From CAXRGH01 sp964230195 (GTDB lineage: Bacteria; Pseudomonadota; Gammaproteobacteria; Enterobacterales; Alteromonadaceae): 6,042 nt of DNA. This document shows, piece by piece, positions 1 to 6,042 of this stretch. The stretch covers positions 1 to 6,042 of the forward strand of contig CAXRGH010000123.1 of the NCBI GenBank assembly GCA_964230195.1, read 5' to 3'. The notes below the pieces were generated by a model that saw only the letters and a list, made by a program, of their open reading frames with translations, ran no database searches and was not told the origin of the DNA. The first letter of the stretch is position 1; every line of letters starts with the position of its first letter. The translations under genes were made by a program, and so were the position numbers.

Positions 1-326
1 GGATAGTTGATACCTTTATTGAATGTAAGGTTGATGGCGTCATTGCTACTAATACGACGTTAGATCGAGATTCTGTAGCAGGCTTGGAGCACGCGAATGA
101 AGCTGGTGGCCTGAGTGGCTCAGTATTGACTCAAAAAAGTCAATTACTGACAGAAAAACTGATAAAAAGATTACCGTCTGACATACCGGTAATGGGGGTA
201 GGTGGCATTGACAGTGCATCGGCAGCTAGGGATCGTTTAGCATCTGGTGCAAAGCTCATACAAGTCTACAGTGCGCTAATTTATCAAGGCCCACAGTTGA
301 TCAAGTCGATCCTTCGCGCCTTATAA
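1..326 (+). CDS. pyrD: Dihydroorotate dehydrogenase (quinone), class 2, C-terminal part
   Basis: This is the 3' end of pyrD; the first complete codon is at 3 and 107 residues are visible, against about 336 for the whole enzyme in E. coli. The enzyme oxidises dihydroorotate to orotate in pyrimidine synthesis, using FMN and passing electrons to membrane quinone. The visible part is the end of the TIM barrel. It shows DGVIATNTT (33-59, the Asn-Thr-Thr that contacts substrate and FMN), GGLSG (105-119), the phosphate-binding GVGGI (195-209) and YSALIY followed by QGP (267-293). These match my memory of the E. coli sequence closely, in the same order and spacing. The reading frame is intact to TAA at 324. 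The TTG at 84 is an internal leucine, not a start. The promoter and N-terminus lie outside the window. Identification is secure. Confidence 0.97.
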   Translation, partial: IVDTFIECKVDGVIATNTTLDRDSVAGLEHANEAGGLSGSVLTQKSQLLTEKLIKRLPSDIPVMGVGGIDSASAARDRLASGAKLIQVYSALIYQGPQLIKSILRAL

Positions 327-416
327 GGATCATGAATTAGAGGTAGCTGCTTAGCATACAAAAGTATGACTAAAGTTGTGCAAAACTTAATCAAATGGTT
401 TAATCTTTGCTCTGAC

Positions 417-422
417 TATAAT
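417..422 (+). promoter_or_regulatory. Probable -10 box of the zapC promoter
   Basis: A perfect TATAAT sits 20 bases before the zapC start codon. No good -35 hexamer is found at 16-18 bases upstream (the region around 394-400 reads ATGGTT-like), and the TG at 413-414 is one base too far for a classic extended -10. If used, transcription would begin near 429, leaving a leader of only about 14 bases that still contains the GGGA ribosome-binding site at 432-435. The rest of the 327-442 gap holds only a small hairpin at 355-368 and no gene. Confidence 0.5.
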
Positions 423-442
423 AAGAATAATGGGATCTCATC

Positions 443-985
443 ATGGATGATATGCTCACTCCAGATGCACAGTGGACTTGGTATCTTGATACAGAGTCAT
501 CTGCTCTGGGGCTAAATCTCTCGAATCGCTGGTATTTTCAAACTGCTTATACAGCAAAGCAGCTTAACAATAGCGTTGAGTCTAGGCCATTCTCTGCTGA
601 GGATTCTCAGTATTATATGGAAGCTGTTGAGTCTCTTTTAGCACTCAAAAGTACTCTGACTACTGCTGAATGCATGCAGATTGCTCTCAATGCAACCGCG
701 TATTATTGCTTTGGTAAAGAATTAAGCCCTAAGTCTTGGTATTTTGACCAACATATTCCGCGTCAAGACGAACTTCGTTTAGCGAGTCTTGTTGCTAACG
801 GAGTAAACGCCAACGTTTTTATAGTGGAACAGCAGGGTGCTTTCAGCGTATGCTTGACTTTGATGCCGATAAAGAGCAAATCGGGTAAGGCGCTAGAGAT
901 GTTTTCGCCTGTTAAAGTGAGCAATCAGTTGCTAAACGCAACGACTTTACTTGAATCTCCTGAACATTTCATAAAACGCGCATAA
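443..985 (+). CDS. zapC: Cell division protein ZapC (FtsZ-ring stabiliser)
   Basis: The 180-residue protein matches ZapC (E. coli YcbW, also about 180 residues), a cytoplasmic protein that binds FtsZ, bundles its protofilaments and lowers its GTPase activity at midcell. Shared landmarks are the N-terminal PDAQWTWYLD stretch (7-16), ALNATA (81-86), the diagnostic PKSWYF (96-101) and the hydrophobic strand VFIVEQQGAFSVCL (125-138). There is no signal peptide or membrane segment. ATG 443 is chosen because GGGA at 432-435 lies 7 bases upstream. ATG 452 would give an N-terminus nearer the E. coli length but has no ribosome site. The gene sits between pyrD and rlmKL, as in many gammaproteobacteria. 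It probably has its own promoter (TATAAT at 417). ZapC is poorly conserved overall, so the call relies on the motifs plus position. Confidence 0.92.
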   Translation: MDDMLTPDAQWTWYLDTESSALGLNLSNRWYFQTAYTAKQLNNSVESRPFSAEDSQYYMEAVESLLALKSTLTTAECMQIALNATAYYCFGKELSPKSWYFDQHIPRQDELRLASLVANGVNANVFIVEQQGAFSVCLTLMPIKSKSGKALEMFSPVKVSNQLLNATTLLESPEHFIKRA

Positions 986-1012
986 TCTCGAGTTTTCTGA
1001 CTTGTCATGCGC
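978..1012 (+). terminator. Possible weak hairpin terminator or attenuator after zapC
   Basis: GCGCAT at 978-983, overlapping the end of zapC, is exactly complementary to ATGCGC at 1007-1012. Inside it, CGAG (989-992) can pair with CTTG (1001-1004), with one G-U pair, around an eight-base loop. The 3' arm is followed by AACTAATTTTCC, which has only a short, delayed T run. A strong intrinsic terminator would have a longer GC-rich stem directly followed by T residues, so this may only reduce read-through into rlmKL or may be chance. Confidence 0.25.
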
Positions 1013-1043
1013 AACTAATTTTCCTATCTGTACTAAAAAGCCG

Positions 1044-1049
1044 TATACT
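1044..1049 (+). promoter_or_regulatory. Possible -10 box for the rlmKL-uup block
   Basis: TATACT lies 29 bases before the rlmKL ATG, so transcription would start near 1056. The bases 17 upstream (TTCCTA, 1021-1026) are a poor -35. An alternative pair in the same gap is TTGTCA (1002-1007) with TATCTG (1025-1030) at a 17-base spacing, which has the better -35 and the worse -10. Either would make the downstream block independent of zapC. The ribosome site for rlmKL is weak (GAG at 1070-1072). Confidence 0.35.
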
Positions 1050-1078
1050 TAGCAGCCAAAAAACTGACTGAGTATTCT

Positions 1079-3199
1079 ATGTATCAATTTGTTGTCACTA
1101 CGTCTCGCGGACTTGACGAACTGCTTATTCGAGAAATTAATCGTATCTCACCTGATCTTGTCTTGAGTCAAAAACCGGGACAAGTCAGATTTGAAGGTGA
1201 ATTAGCGGATGCTTATCGAATTTGTTTGTGGTCTCGTTTGGCCAATCGAGTGCTACTGCAACTGAATACCGGAACCATCAAGACCGCTGATGACCTCTAT
1301 CAAATTACCAACGCTGTGAATTGGCCCTCTCATTTTAGTGTTCAGAAAGGTTTTGTGGTTGACTTCGTCGGTACAAACCGAGTTATTAAGAACAGTCAAT
1401 TTGGTGCATTAAAGGTCAAGGATGCTGTTGTTGATCAATTCAATCAAGCGGTTGGCTCACGTCCTAACGTTCAAAAACAAAATCCTGACATTCGTATTCA
1501 GGGTCGATTATATCGTGATGACTTCACAGTGTATTTAGATTTGTCAGGCAATAGCTTACATCAACGTTATTACCGCAAAGATACGGGACGGGCCCCGCTA
1601 AAAGAGCATGTTGCTGCCGCAATATTGATGCGAAGTGGTTGGACAGATTCGATGGATAAACCTCTACTCGATCCAATGTGTGGTTCAGGAACCGTGGTAA
1701 TAGAAGCAGCGCTGATTGCAACTAACACAGCGCCAGGATTGAAACGACGCATGTGGGGCTTCAATGAGTGGAAACTTCACGATGAAGCGCTGTGGGAAAG
1801 TATTGTAGCTGAGGCTCATGAAGCACAAACATGTTCGAAGACCCGCTTTTTTGCAAATGACGTTGATGGACGAATGATGCGTATTGCTCGCGGTAATGCC
1901 GTGGATGCAAAAGTGGACAAGTTAATCCAGTTCAGTAGTAATGATGCCATTGAGTTATCTCCCCCGATTAATCAGCCGGGCTATATTGTTTCAAATCCCC
2001 CCTACGGTGAGCGATTAAGTGATGTTACTGCGTTACTCCCGTTATTTGCTGATTGGGGCAATCAACTAAAAAAGCAGTTTTCGGGTTGGAACCTCGCGTT
2101 ATTAACCTCTAGCCGAGAAGTCTTAAAGGAATTAAAACTAGTCTCTCACAAGAGCTACAAATTAATGAACGGCAAATTAGATTGTCAGTTGGTTAATTAT
2201 CAGTTGGACGACGAGAACTGTAAGGTATGGGAGCAGAGCAGCGAAATACCCAATAACGACTTTGCCAATCGGTTAAAAAAGAATAAACAGCGCCTTAAAA
2301 AGTGGCTAAAAAATGCGAATACAGACTGCTACCGTCTTTATGACGCAGACTTACCTGAATACAATGCCGCGGTTGATGTTTATGGTGATTATGTCGTTTT
2401 ACAGGAGTATGCGGCACCAAAGCATATCGAAGCTACAAAAACTCGACAACGTTTACAAGAAATGTTGCGAAGTCTTGCGCCAGTTTTGCAGGTACCACCG
2501 CAGCACGTCATTTTGAAAGTGAGAGAACAACAAAAAGGAAAGCAGCAATACGAGAAGTTGAGTGCCGCCTCTCAGGTTATCAATGTTCATGAAAATGGCG
2601 CTAAATTTGAAATTAACCTCACAGATTATTTAGACACAGGATTATTTCTAGACCATAGAAATACGCGTAAAATCGTACAGCAAAACGTGAAAGATAAACA
2701 TGTCTTAAATTTATTCGCGTATACTGGAAGTGTATCGGTACATGCAGCGTTAGGCGGAGCAGCGTCAGTGACAACAGTAGACATGTCCAATACTTACCTT
2801 GATTGGGCAAAACGAAACTTCTTACTCAATAAGTTAAGGGGTGCATACCAGTTCGTTCAAGCGGACTGTTTGCAATGGCTAGAAAGTCATAAAGAGCAAT
2901 ATGACGTTATCTTCATTGACCCGCCTTCATTTTCTAATTCAAAACGTATGAATAAGGCGTGGGATGTCCAGCGAGACCACGTCAGCCTGCTGGAGAATGC
3001 GATCAAATGTCTTCGCCCGAACGGATCTTTGTATTTTTCCAATAACTTGAGACAGTTTAAAATGGATCAAGACGCAGTCTTACAATTGGGTGTCACGGTT
3101 AAGAATATATCACATCAGACATTGACGGAGGACTTCAAACGAAATCCAAAAATCCATAATTGTTGGCTTATTCAACGGAGTGAGATCATTGAAGATTAA
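1079..3199 (+). CDS. rlmKL: Bifunctional 23S rRNA methyltransferase RlmKL (m2G2445 and m7G2069)
   Basis: This 706-residue cytoplasmic protein has the length and layout of E. coli RlmKL (YcbY, about 702 residues), a fusion of two SAM-dependent methyltransferases. In E. coli the RlmL half makes m2G2445 and the RlmK half m7G2069, both near helix 74 of 23S rRNA, during 50S assembly. Domains in order: an N-terminal THUMP RNA-binding region (about 45-155), a first Rossmann methyltransferase with SAM motif LLDPMCGSGT (196-205) and catalytic NPPYGERL (306-313), then a second with YLDTGLFLDHR (517-527), SAM motif LNLFAYTG (543-550) and DPPSFSNS (614-621). A basic, lysine-rich linker (399-411) joins the halves. 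All key residues are present in both halves. ATG 1079 starts directly on the conserved MYQFVVTTSRG, though its ribosome site is weak. The end overlaps the next gene by 11 bases. Confidence 0.97.
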   Translation: MYQFVVTTSRGLDELLIREINRISPDLVLSQKPGQVRFEGELADAYRICLWSRLANRVLLQLNTGTIKTADDLYQITNAVNWPSHFSVQKGFVVDFVGTNRVIKNSQFGALKVKDAVVDQFNQAVGSRPNVQKQNPDIRIQGRLYRDDFTVYLDLSGNSLHQRYYRKDTGRAPLKEHVAAAILMRSGWTDSMDKPLLDPMCGSGTVVIEAALIATNTAPGLKRRMWGFNEWKLHDEALWESIVAEAHEAQTCSKTRFFANDVDGRMMRIARGNAVDAKVDKLIQFSSNDAIELSPPINQPGYIVSNPPYGERLSDVTALLPLFADWGNQLKKQFSGWNLALLTSSREVLKELKLVSHKSYKLMNGKLDCQLVNYQLDDENCKVWEQSSEIPNNDFANRLKKNKQRLKKWLKNANTDCYRLYDADLPEYNAAVDVYGDYVVLQEYAAPKHIEATKTRQRLQEMLRSLAPVLQVPPQHVILKVREQQKGKQQYEKLSAASQVINVHENGAKFEINLTDYLDTGLFLDHRNTRKIVQQNVKDKHVLNLFAYTGSVSVHAALGGAASVTTVDMSNTYLDWAKRNFLLNKLRGAYQFVQADCLQWLESHKEQYDVIFIDPPSFSNSKRMNKAWDVQRDHVSLLENAIKCLRPNGSLYFSNNLRQFKMDQDAVLQLGVTVKNISHQTLTEDFKRNPKIHNCWLIQRSEIIED
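3177..3180 (+). promoter_or_regulatory. Ribosome-binding site that selects the TTG 3189 start
   Basis: GGAG inside the last codons of rlmKL lies 8 bases before TTG 3189, an ideal spacing. The upstream in-frame GTG at 3180 shares its first base with this site and has no ribosome site of its own, so TTG 3189 is the better start for the glutaredoxin-like gene. Confidence 0.6.
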
Positions 3200-3422
3200 G
3201 TTAGCGTTGTATTCGACTGATGGATGTCACTTGTGTGAGCTCGCAGAATCTATTTTACGTGATTTCAGTGACTTAATTTCAATCCAGAAAGTTGATATTA
3301 TCACAAGTGATGAACTGGTTTGTTTGTACGGGGAGGCAATTCCAGTGATTAAGAGAATCGATGATGAAGCGTTATTATTTTGGCCGTTTGATCATCAGGC
3401 AGTAGAAGAGTTAATTCGTTGA
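3189..3422 (+). CDS. Small glutaredoxin-like thiol protein (DUF836 type)
   Basis: A 77-residue protein (80 if started at GTG 3180) with a minimal thioredoxin fold. Strand LALYST (5-10) leads into the redox motif CHLC (13-16) at the start of the first helix, and EAIPVIKR (49-56) carries the expected cis-proline at 52. A second strand is SIQKVDI (31-37). A third cysteine is at 45. The DGCHLCELA context is typical of the glutaredoxin-like DUF836 family, whose substrate is not known to me; classical glutaredoxins usually have CPYC. It is cytoplasmic, with no signal peptide. The start overlaps the end of rlmKL by 11 bases and the TGA overlaps the TTG of uup by 4, so expression is probably coupled to both. 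This place between rlmKL and uup recurs in related gammaproteobacteria as far as I recall. TTG 3189 is preferred for its GGAG site. Fold and family are confident; function is open. Confidence 0.88.
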   Translation: MKIKLALYSTDGCHLCELAESILRDFSDLISIQKVDIITSDELVCLYGEAIPVIKRIDDEALLFWPFDHQAVEELIR

Positions 3423-5329
3423 GAACATTAATCCAGTTAAAAAACGCGCAGCTAGCCTTTGGACACCCAGCACTGATAGACCAAAGTGAACTGTTGATAA
3501 AAAGTGGTGAGCGAGTGTGCTTAGTCGGCCGAAATGGTTGCGGAAAAAGTACTTTGCTCAAGGTGATTGAGGGGGTACAACCACTCGATGATGGCCAACG
3601 AATTGTTAACAGTGACGTAGTGATATCACGTTTGCCGCAAGATCCACCGCTGTCGGCAGACGTCACGTTATTTGACTATGTGGCTGAGGGGCTTGCAGAG
3701 TCAGGAGAGTTACTCAAAGCCTATAATCAACAAATTGTACTAGTCAGTCAATCGCCGACGGAAGCAGCACTGGCGAAATTGCAAACACTTCAAACGCAAC
3801 TAGAAAATAAAGATGCATGGAAGTTCGAACAACAGATCGCTCAGGTGTTAACCAAACTTGAGTTAAAAGCCGACGTTAAGCTGAGCTCTCTGTCAGGTGG
3901 GTGGCGACGTAAAGCTGCACTTGCCAGAGCCCTAGTAACTTCGCCTGATGTATTGTTATTGGATGAGCCAACTAACCACCTAGATGTCAATATGATCAAG
4001 TGGTTAGAAAAAACCATTACGGATTATGCTGGAGCGATCGTATTTGTCAGTCACGACCGTGCGTTCATCCGAAATATTGCAACACGCATCATTGACCTCG
4101 ATCGTGGGCAGTTGGTAAGTTTCCCCGGTAATTACCAAAAATATCTTGATAAAAAGGCTGAGCTTTTAGAGATTGAAGAGGCTCAGAATGCTGAATTTGA
4201 TAAAAAGCTCAGTCAGGAAGAAACCTGGATAAGGCAAGGGATTAAAGCTCGTCGAACTCGCAATGAAGGTAGAGTACGCGCCCTCAAAGCGCTTCGCGAG
4301 GAACGTGCTGCTCGCAGAAATCGACAAGGACGAGCACAAGTCAGACTGGCTGACGCCAATAGTTCTGGAAAGGTGATATTTGAAACCGATAATCTGAGCT
4401 ATAGCTACGGTGACAAACCGATTGTATCGAACTTGAGCTTGAGTATATTGAGAGGCGATAAAATCGCTTTCGTTGGTAGTAATGGATGCGGAAAAAGTAC
4501 ATTAATTAAATTGTTACTTGATGAGATTGATGGGTTTGATGGGAACATCAAACGTGGAGCAAACATTGAGTTGGCCTATTTTGACCAACATCGTATGCAA
4601 CTTGATCTTGAAAAGTCTGTGATTGACGTTGTTGCTGATGGCCGTCGTGAGATAACAATGAATGGTACAACACGTCATGTCATTAGTTATCTGCAAGATT
4701 ATCTATTTACACCCGATCGAATTAACGGTCCGGTATCGGCGTTATCAGGCGGTGAAAAGAATCGATTATTACTCGCAAAATTATTAGCGAAACCTAGCAA
4801 CCTGCTAATCCTTGATGAGCCAACCAATGATTTAGATGTAGAAACATTGGAACTATTGGAGGAAACCCTTGGTCAGTACGCTGGTACCATAATCTTAGTG
4901 AGTCACGACCGAGAGTTCGTCGATAACTTGGTTGATTGTAGCTTGTTTTTTGAAGGTAACGGCAACGTTGTCGACTTTGTCGGAGGTTATGCAGCCATTG
5001 AACAATGGTACACAGAACGAGAAAAACGGCGAACAGAGCATGTAAAGGCTGAAGCTAAGCGTGTTGATACCGCAAATGAGGTAGAGAAACCGCAAAAACA
5101 AAATAAAAAATTATCGTATAAGTTACAGCGAGAACTTGATACGCTACCTAGTAAAATTGAAACATTAGAAGAAGAAATCGAGAACCTTCAAGTTGAAATC
5201 AATTCAACGGACTTCTTTACCCAAGACTCGTCTATTACGGATTCGAAGTTAACCCTTTTATCCGAGCGTCAAACGGAATTAGAAGTAGCTTATGAGCGGT
5301 GGGAATATCTTGATGGACAAACAAATTAA
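3419..5329 (+). CDS. uup: ABC-F family ATPase Uup
   Basis: This 636-residue soluble ATPase with two nucleotide-binding domains and no membrane segments matches E. coli Uup along its whole length. Uup loss in E. coli raises precise transposon excision; it binds branched DNA and is linked to ribosome assembly. Domain 1 has Walker A GRNGCGKST (37-45), signature LSGGWRRK (158-165), Walker B with LLLDEPTNHLD (179-189) and SHDR (211-214). A basic interdomain linker (about 240-305) includes RQGIKARRTRNEGRVRALKA (272-291). Domain 2 has GSNGCGKST (353-361), LSGGEKNR (442-449), LLILDEPTNDLD (462-473) and SHDR (495-498). The C-terminal segment from KLSYKLQRELDTLP (564-577) to WEYLDG is the coiled-coil DNA-binding region that marks Uup off from other ABC-F proteins. 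Start TTG 3419 overlaps the upstream TGA, with GAG at 3408-3410 as a weak ribosome site; it yields the family N-terminus, and no ATG is available nearby. Both catalytic sites look intact. Confidence 0.96.
   Translation: MRTLIQLKNAQLAFGHPALIDQSELLIKSGERVCLVGRNGCGKSTLLKVIEGVQPLDDGQRIVNSDVVISRLPQDPPLSADVTLFDYVAEGLAESGELLKAYNQQIVLVSQSPTEAALAKLQTLQTQLENKDAWKFEQQIAQVLTKLELKADVKLSSLSGGWRRKAALARALVTSPDVLLLDEPTNHLDVNMIKWLEKTITDYAGAIVFVSHDRAFIRNIATRIIDLDRGQLVSFPGNYQKYLDKKAELLEIEEAQNAEFDKKLSQEETWIRQGIKARRTRNEGRVRALKALREERAARRNRQGRAQVRLADANSSGKVIFETDNLSYSYGDKPIVSNLSLSILRGDKIAFVGSNGCGKSTLIKLLLDEIDGFDGNIKRGANIELAYFDQHRMQLDLEKSVIDVVADGRREITMNGTTRHVISYLQDYLFTPDRINGPVSALSGGEKNRLLLAKLLAKPSNLLILDEPTNDLDVETLELLEETLGQYAGTIILVSHDREFVDNLVDCSLFFEGNGNVVDFVGGYAAIEQWYTEREKRRTEHVKAEAKRVDTANEVEKPQKQNKKLSYKLQRELDTLPSKIETLEEEIENLQVEINSTDFFTQDSSITDSKLTLLSERQTELEVAYERWEYLDGQTN
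3533..3552 (+). repeat. Direct repeat, copy 1 (Walker A coding stretch of Uup domain 1)
   Basis: AATGGTTGCGGAAAAAGTAC here and AATGGATGCGGAAAAAGTAC at 4481-4500 differ at one base in 20. They encode the NGCGKST P-loops of the two ATPase domains and are 948 bases, or 316 codons, apart, so they are in the same frame. Shared protein motif explains part of the match; identical codon choice at every residue but one base explains the rest. Confidence 0.75.
4481..4500 (+). repeat. Direct repeat, copy 2 (Walker A coding stretch of Uup domain 2)
   Basis: This is the second copy of the 20-base near-identical stretch at 3533-3552. A second shared run, AGTCACGACCG at 4049-4059 and 4901-4911, encodes the SHDR motif of each domain and is also in frame. 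Confidence 0.75.
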
Positions 5330-5348
5330 AGACAGGAATTATCAACCA

Positions 5349-6042
5349 ATGAATTTAAAGCAGGTTTTCACCTTAACTGCATTATGTGTCAGCGCCAGCT
5401 GTTATTCAGCCACGAATTATGATGTGGTTCCCTTTACCGTATCAGGCGATCAAAGTTTTTCGGTTGGAATGAACAACAATGGCGAGATCGTTTATGTTCA
5501 GCAAAACGAGGAGTCCTTTTATAACTCGTTTGTTCGAGTGGATGATACAAGCTTAATACCAGGTTTTGCTACTCTCAACGAAGAAGGCGAATATAACACT
5601 AATCTATTGACCTTCGTTAGAGATATCAATGAGCAAGGTAACTTCGTTGGTGGTGGTATGGCGCCACTGGAAACAAAACAATATACCAATGAAGAAGGCG
5701 AAGAAGTCAGTTATCAGGTCAATGAGTTTTGGCGCAACGGTTTTGTCTCTATTAATGGTGTTCAGTACCGACTCGCGTCCGCGCTAGAAGGGCAATATGC
5801 GCATTCTCAAGCTGAGGCAATTTCTAATGATAATCGGGTTGTCGGCTATGCACTTTCTCAATTCACTGATGAGTTTCAAGTTGCGTTAGATGGTTGCAAC
5901 GAAGACGTGCGTGGCGAACAACCTTATGACAGTTGCATAAATAGTATTGTGATTAATAATAGCCTCGCAATTAGCGACCTTCACGCACCTGATAAAGGGT
6001 TTTTTGATGTTAAAGCCGTGGCTTGGGATCTCAATTCAGAGG
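5349..6042 (+). CDS. Secreted DUF3466-type protein, N-terminal part
   Basis: An open frame of 231 residues runs off the window end. It begins with a typical signal peptide: MNLKQ, a hydrophobic core VFTLTALCVSAS (6-17) and likely cleavage after YSA (21), so the mature protein should be periplasmic or outer-surface. The mature part is acidic and contains three copies of a loose motif of the form [MI]-[NS]-polar-polar-[GN]-x-[VF]-V/G: MNNNGEIVYV (41-50), INEQGNFVGG (93-102) and ISNDNRVVGY (159-168). Two cysteines, 183 and 196, could form a disulfide. I assign it to the DUF3466 family from this pattern and its place just after uup, where such a gene sits in Shewanella and Vibrio relatives. Its function is unknown. 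AGGA (5334-5337) lies 11 bases before ATG 5349. An in-frame ATG at 5313, overlapping uup by 17 bases, would add 12 residues before the signal peptide and is less likely. Confidence 0.75.
   Translation, partial: MNLKQVFTLTALCVSASCYSATNYDVVPFTVSGDQSFSVGMNNNGEIVYVQQNEESFYNSFVRVDDTSLIPGFATLNEEGEYNTNLLTFVRDINEQGNFVGGGMAPLETKQYTNEEGEEVSYQVNEFWRNGFVSINGVQYRLASALEGQYAHSQAEAISNDNRVVGYALSQFTDEFQVALDGCNEDVRGEQPYDSCINSIVINNSLAISDLHAPDKGFFDVKAVAWDLNSE

Noticed and set aside
84..326. Open frame from TTG 84 as a separate small gene
   Set aside because: It is in frame with, and continues, the pyrD sequence that begins before the window; the upstream codons 3-83 encode conserved PyrD residues.
355..368. Hairpin CATAC-AAAA-GTATG after pyrD as a terminator
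   Set aside because: The stem is only five AT-rich base pairs and no T run follows, so it is probably chance.
1524..1764. Reverse-strand open frames within rlmKL
   Set aside because: They are shadows of the strongly conserved THUMP and methyltransferase coding sequence, with no recognisable product.
1986..2010. Run of six C residues in rlmKL as a possible frameshift site
   Set aside because: The frame continues through NPPYGERL and the rest of a full-length protein, so there is no break.
2313..2516. Forward +1-frame open frame within rlmKL
   Set aside because: It is out of frame with an intact methyltransferase gene and has no family features.
3349..3666. 105-codon reverse-strand open frame
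   Set aside because: It lies opposite the end of the thiol gene and the start of uup, both of which have clear family motifs. Its product is rich in Ser, Thr and Pro and has no recognisable domain.
5385..5405. Lipoprotein signal (SASC) in the DUF3466-type protein
   Set aside because: The residue three before the cysteine is Ser rather than Leu or similar, and a standard cleavage site after YSA lies just downstream.

Overview
The window looks like ordinary, well-conserved chromosome from a gammaproteobacterium, most likely a marine Alteromonadales-type organism (Shewanella, Alteromonas, Idiomarina or Pseudoalteromonas relatives). This rests on the gene order pyrD - zapC - rlmKL - glutaredoxin-like - uup - DUF3466-type gene, on ZapC and the fused RlmKL being gammaproteobacterial proteins, and on the AT-leaning base composition. 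I cannot name the genus. All genes lie on the + strand. I see no mobile element, CRISPR array, tRNA, rRNA or sign of recent transfer.

Layout: the window opens inside the last third of pyrD (pyrimidine synthesis), which ends at 326. A 116-bp gap with a perfect TATAAT box leads to zapC (443-985, Z-ring stabiliser). A 93-bp gap, holding a weak hairpin and a possible -10 box, leads to a tight block: rlmKL (1079-3199, bifunctional 23S rRNA methyltransferase), a 77-80 residue glutaredoxin-like protein (start at 3189 preferred) and uup (3419-5329, ABC-F ATPase). The genes of this block overlap by 11 and 4 bases, and both downstream genes appear to start with TTG, so they are probably co-transcribed and translationally coupled. 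Nineteen bases after uup comes a secreted protein of DUF3466 type, cut off by the window end.

How they fit together: RlmKL modifies 23S rRNA during 50S assembly, and ABC-F proteins such as Uup act on ribosomes or nucleic acids, so the block has a ribosome theme. The role of the small thiol protein there is unknown. No gap without a gene exceeds 300 bases. I found no convincing undescribed system. The findings below are modest: TTG-start coupling, cysteines in both Uup P-loops next to a glutaredoxin gene, an in-frame direct repeat inside uup, and a degenerate repeat in the secreted protein.
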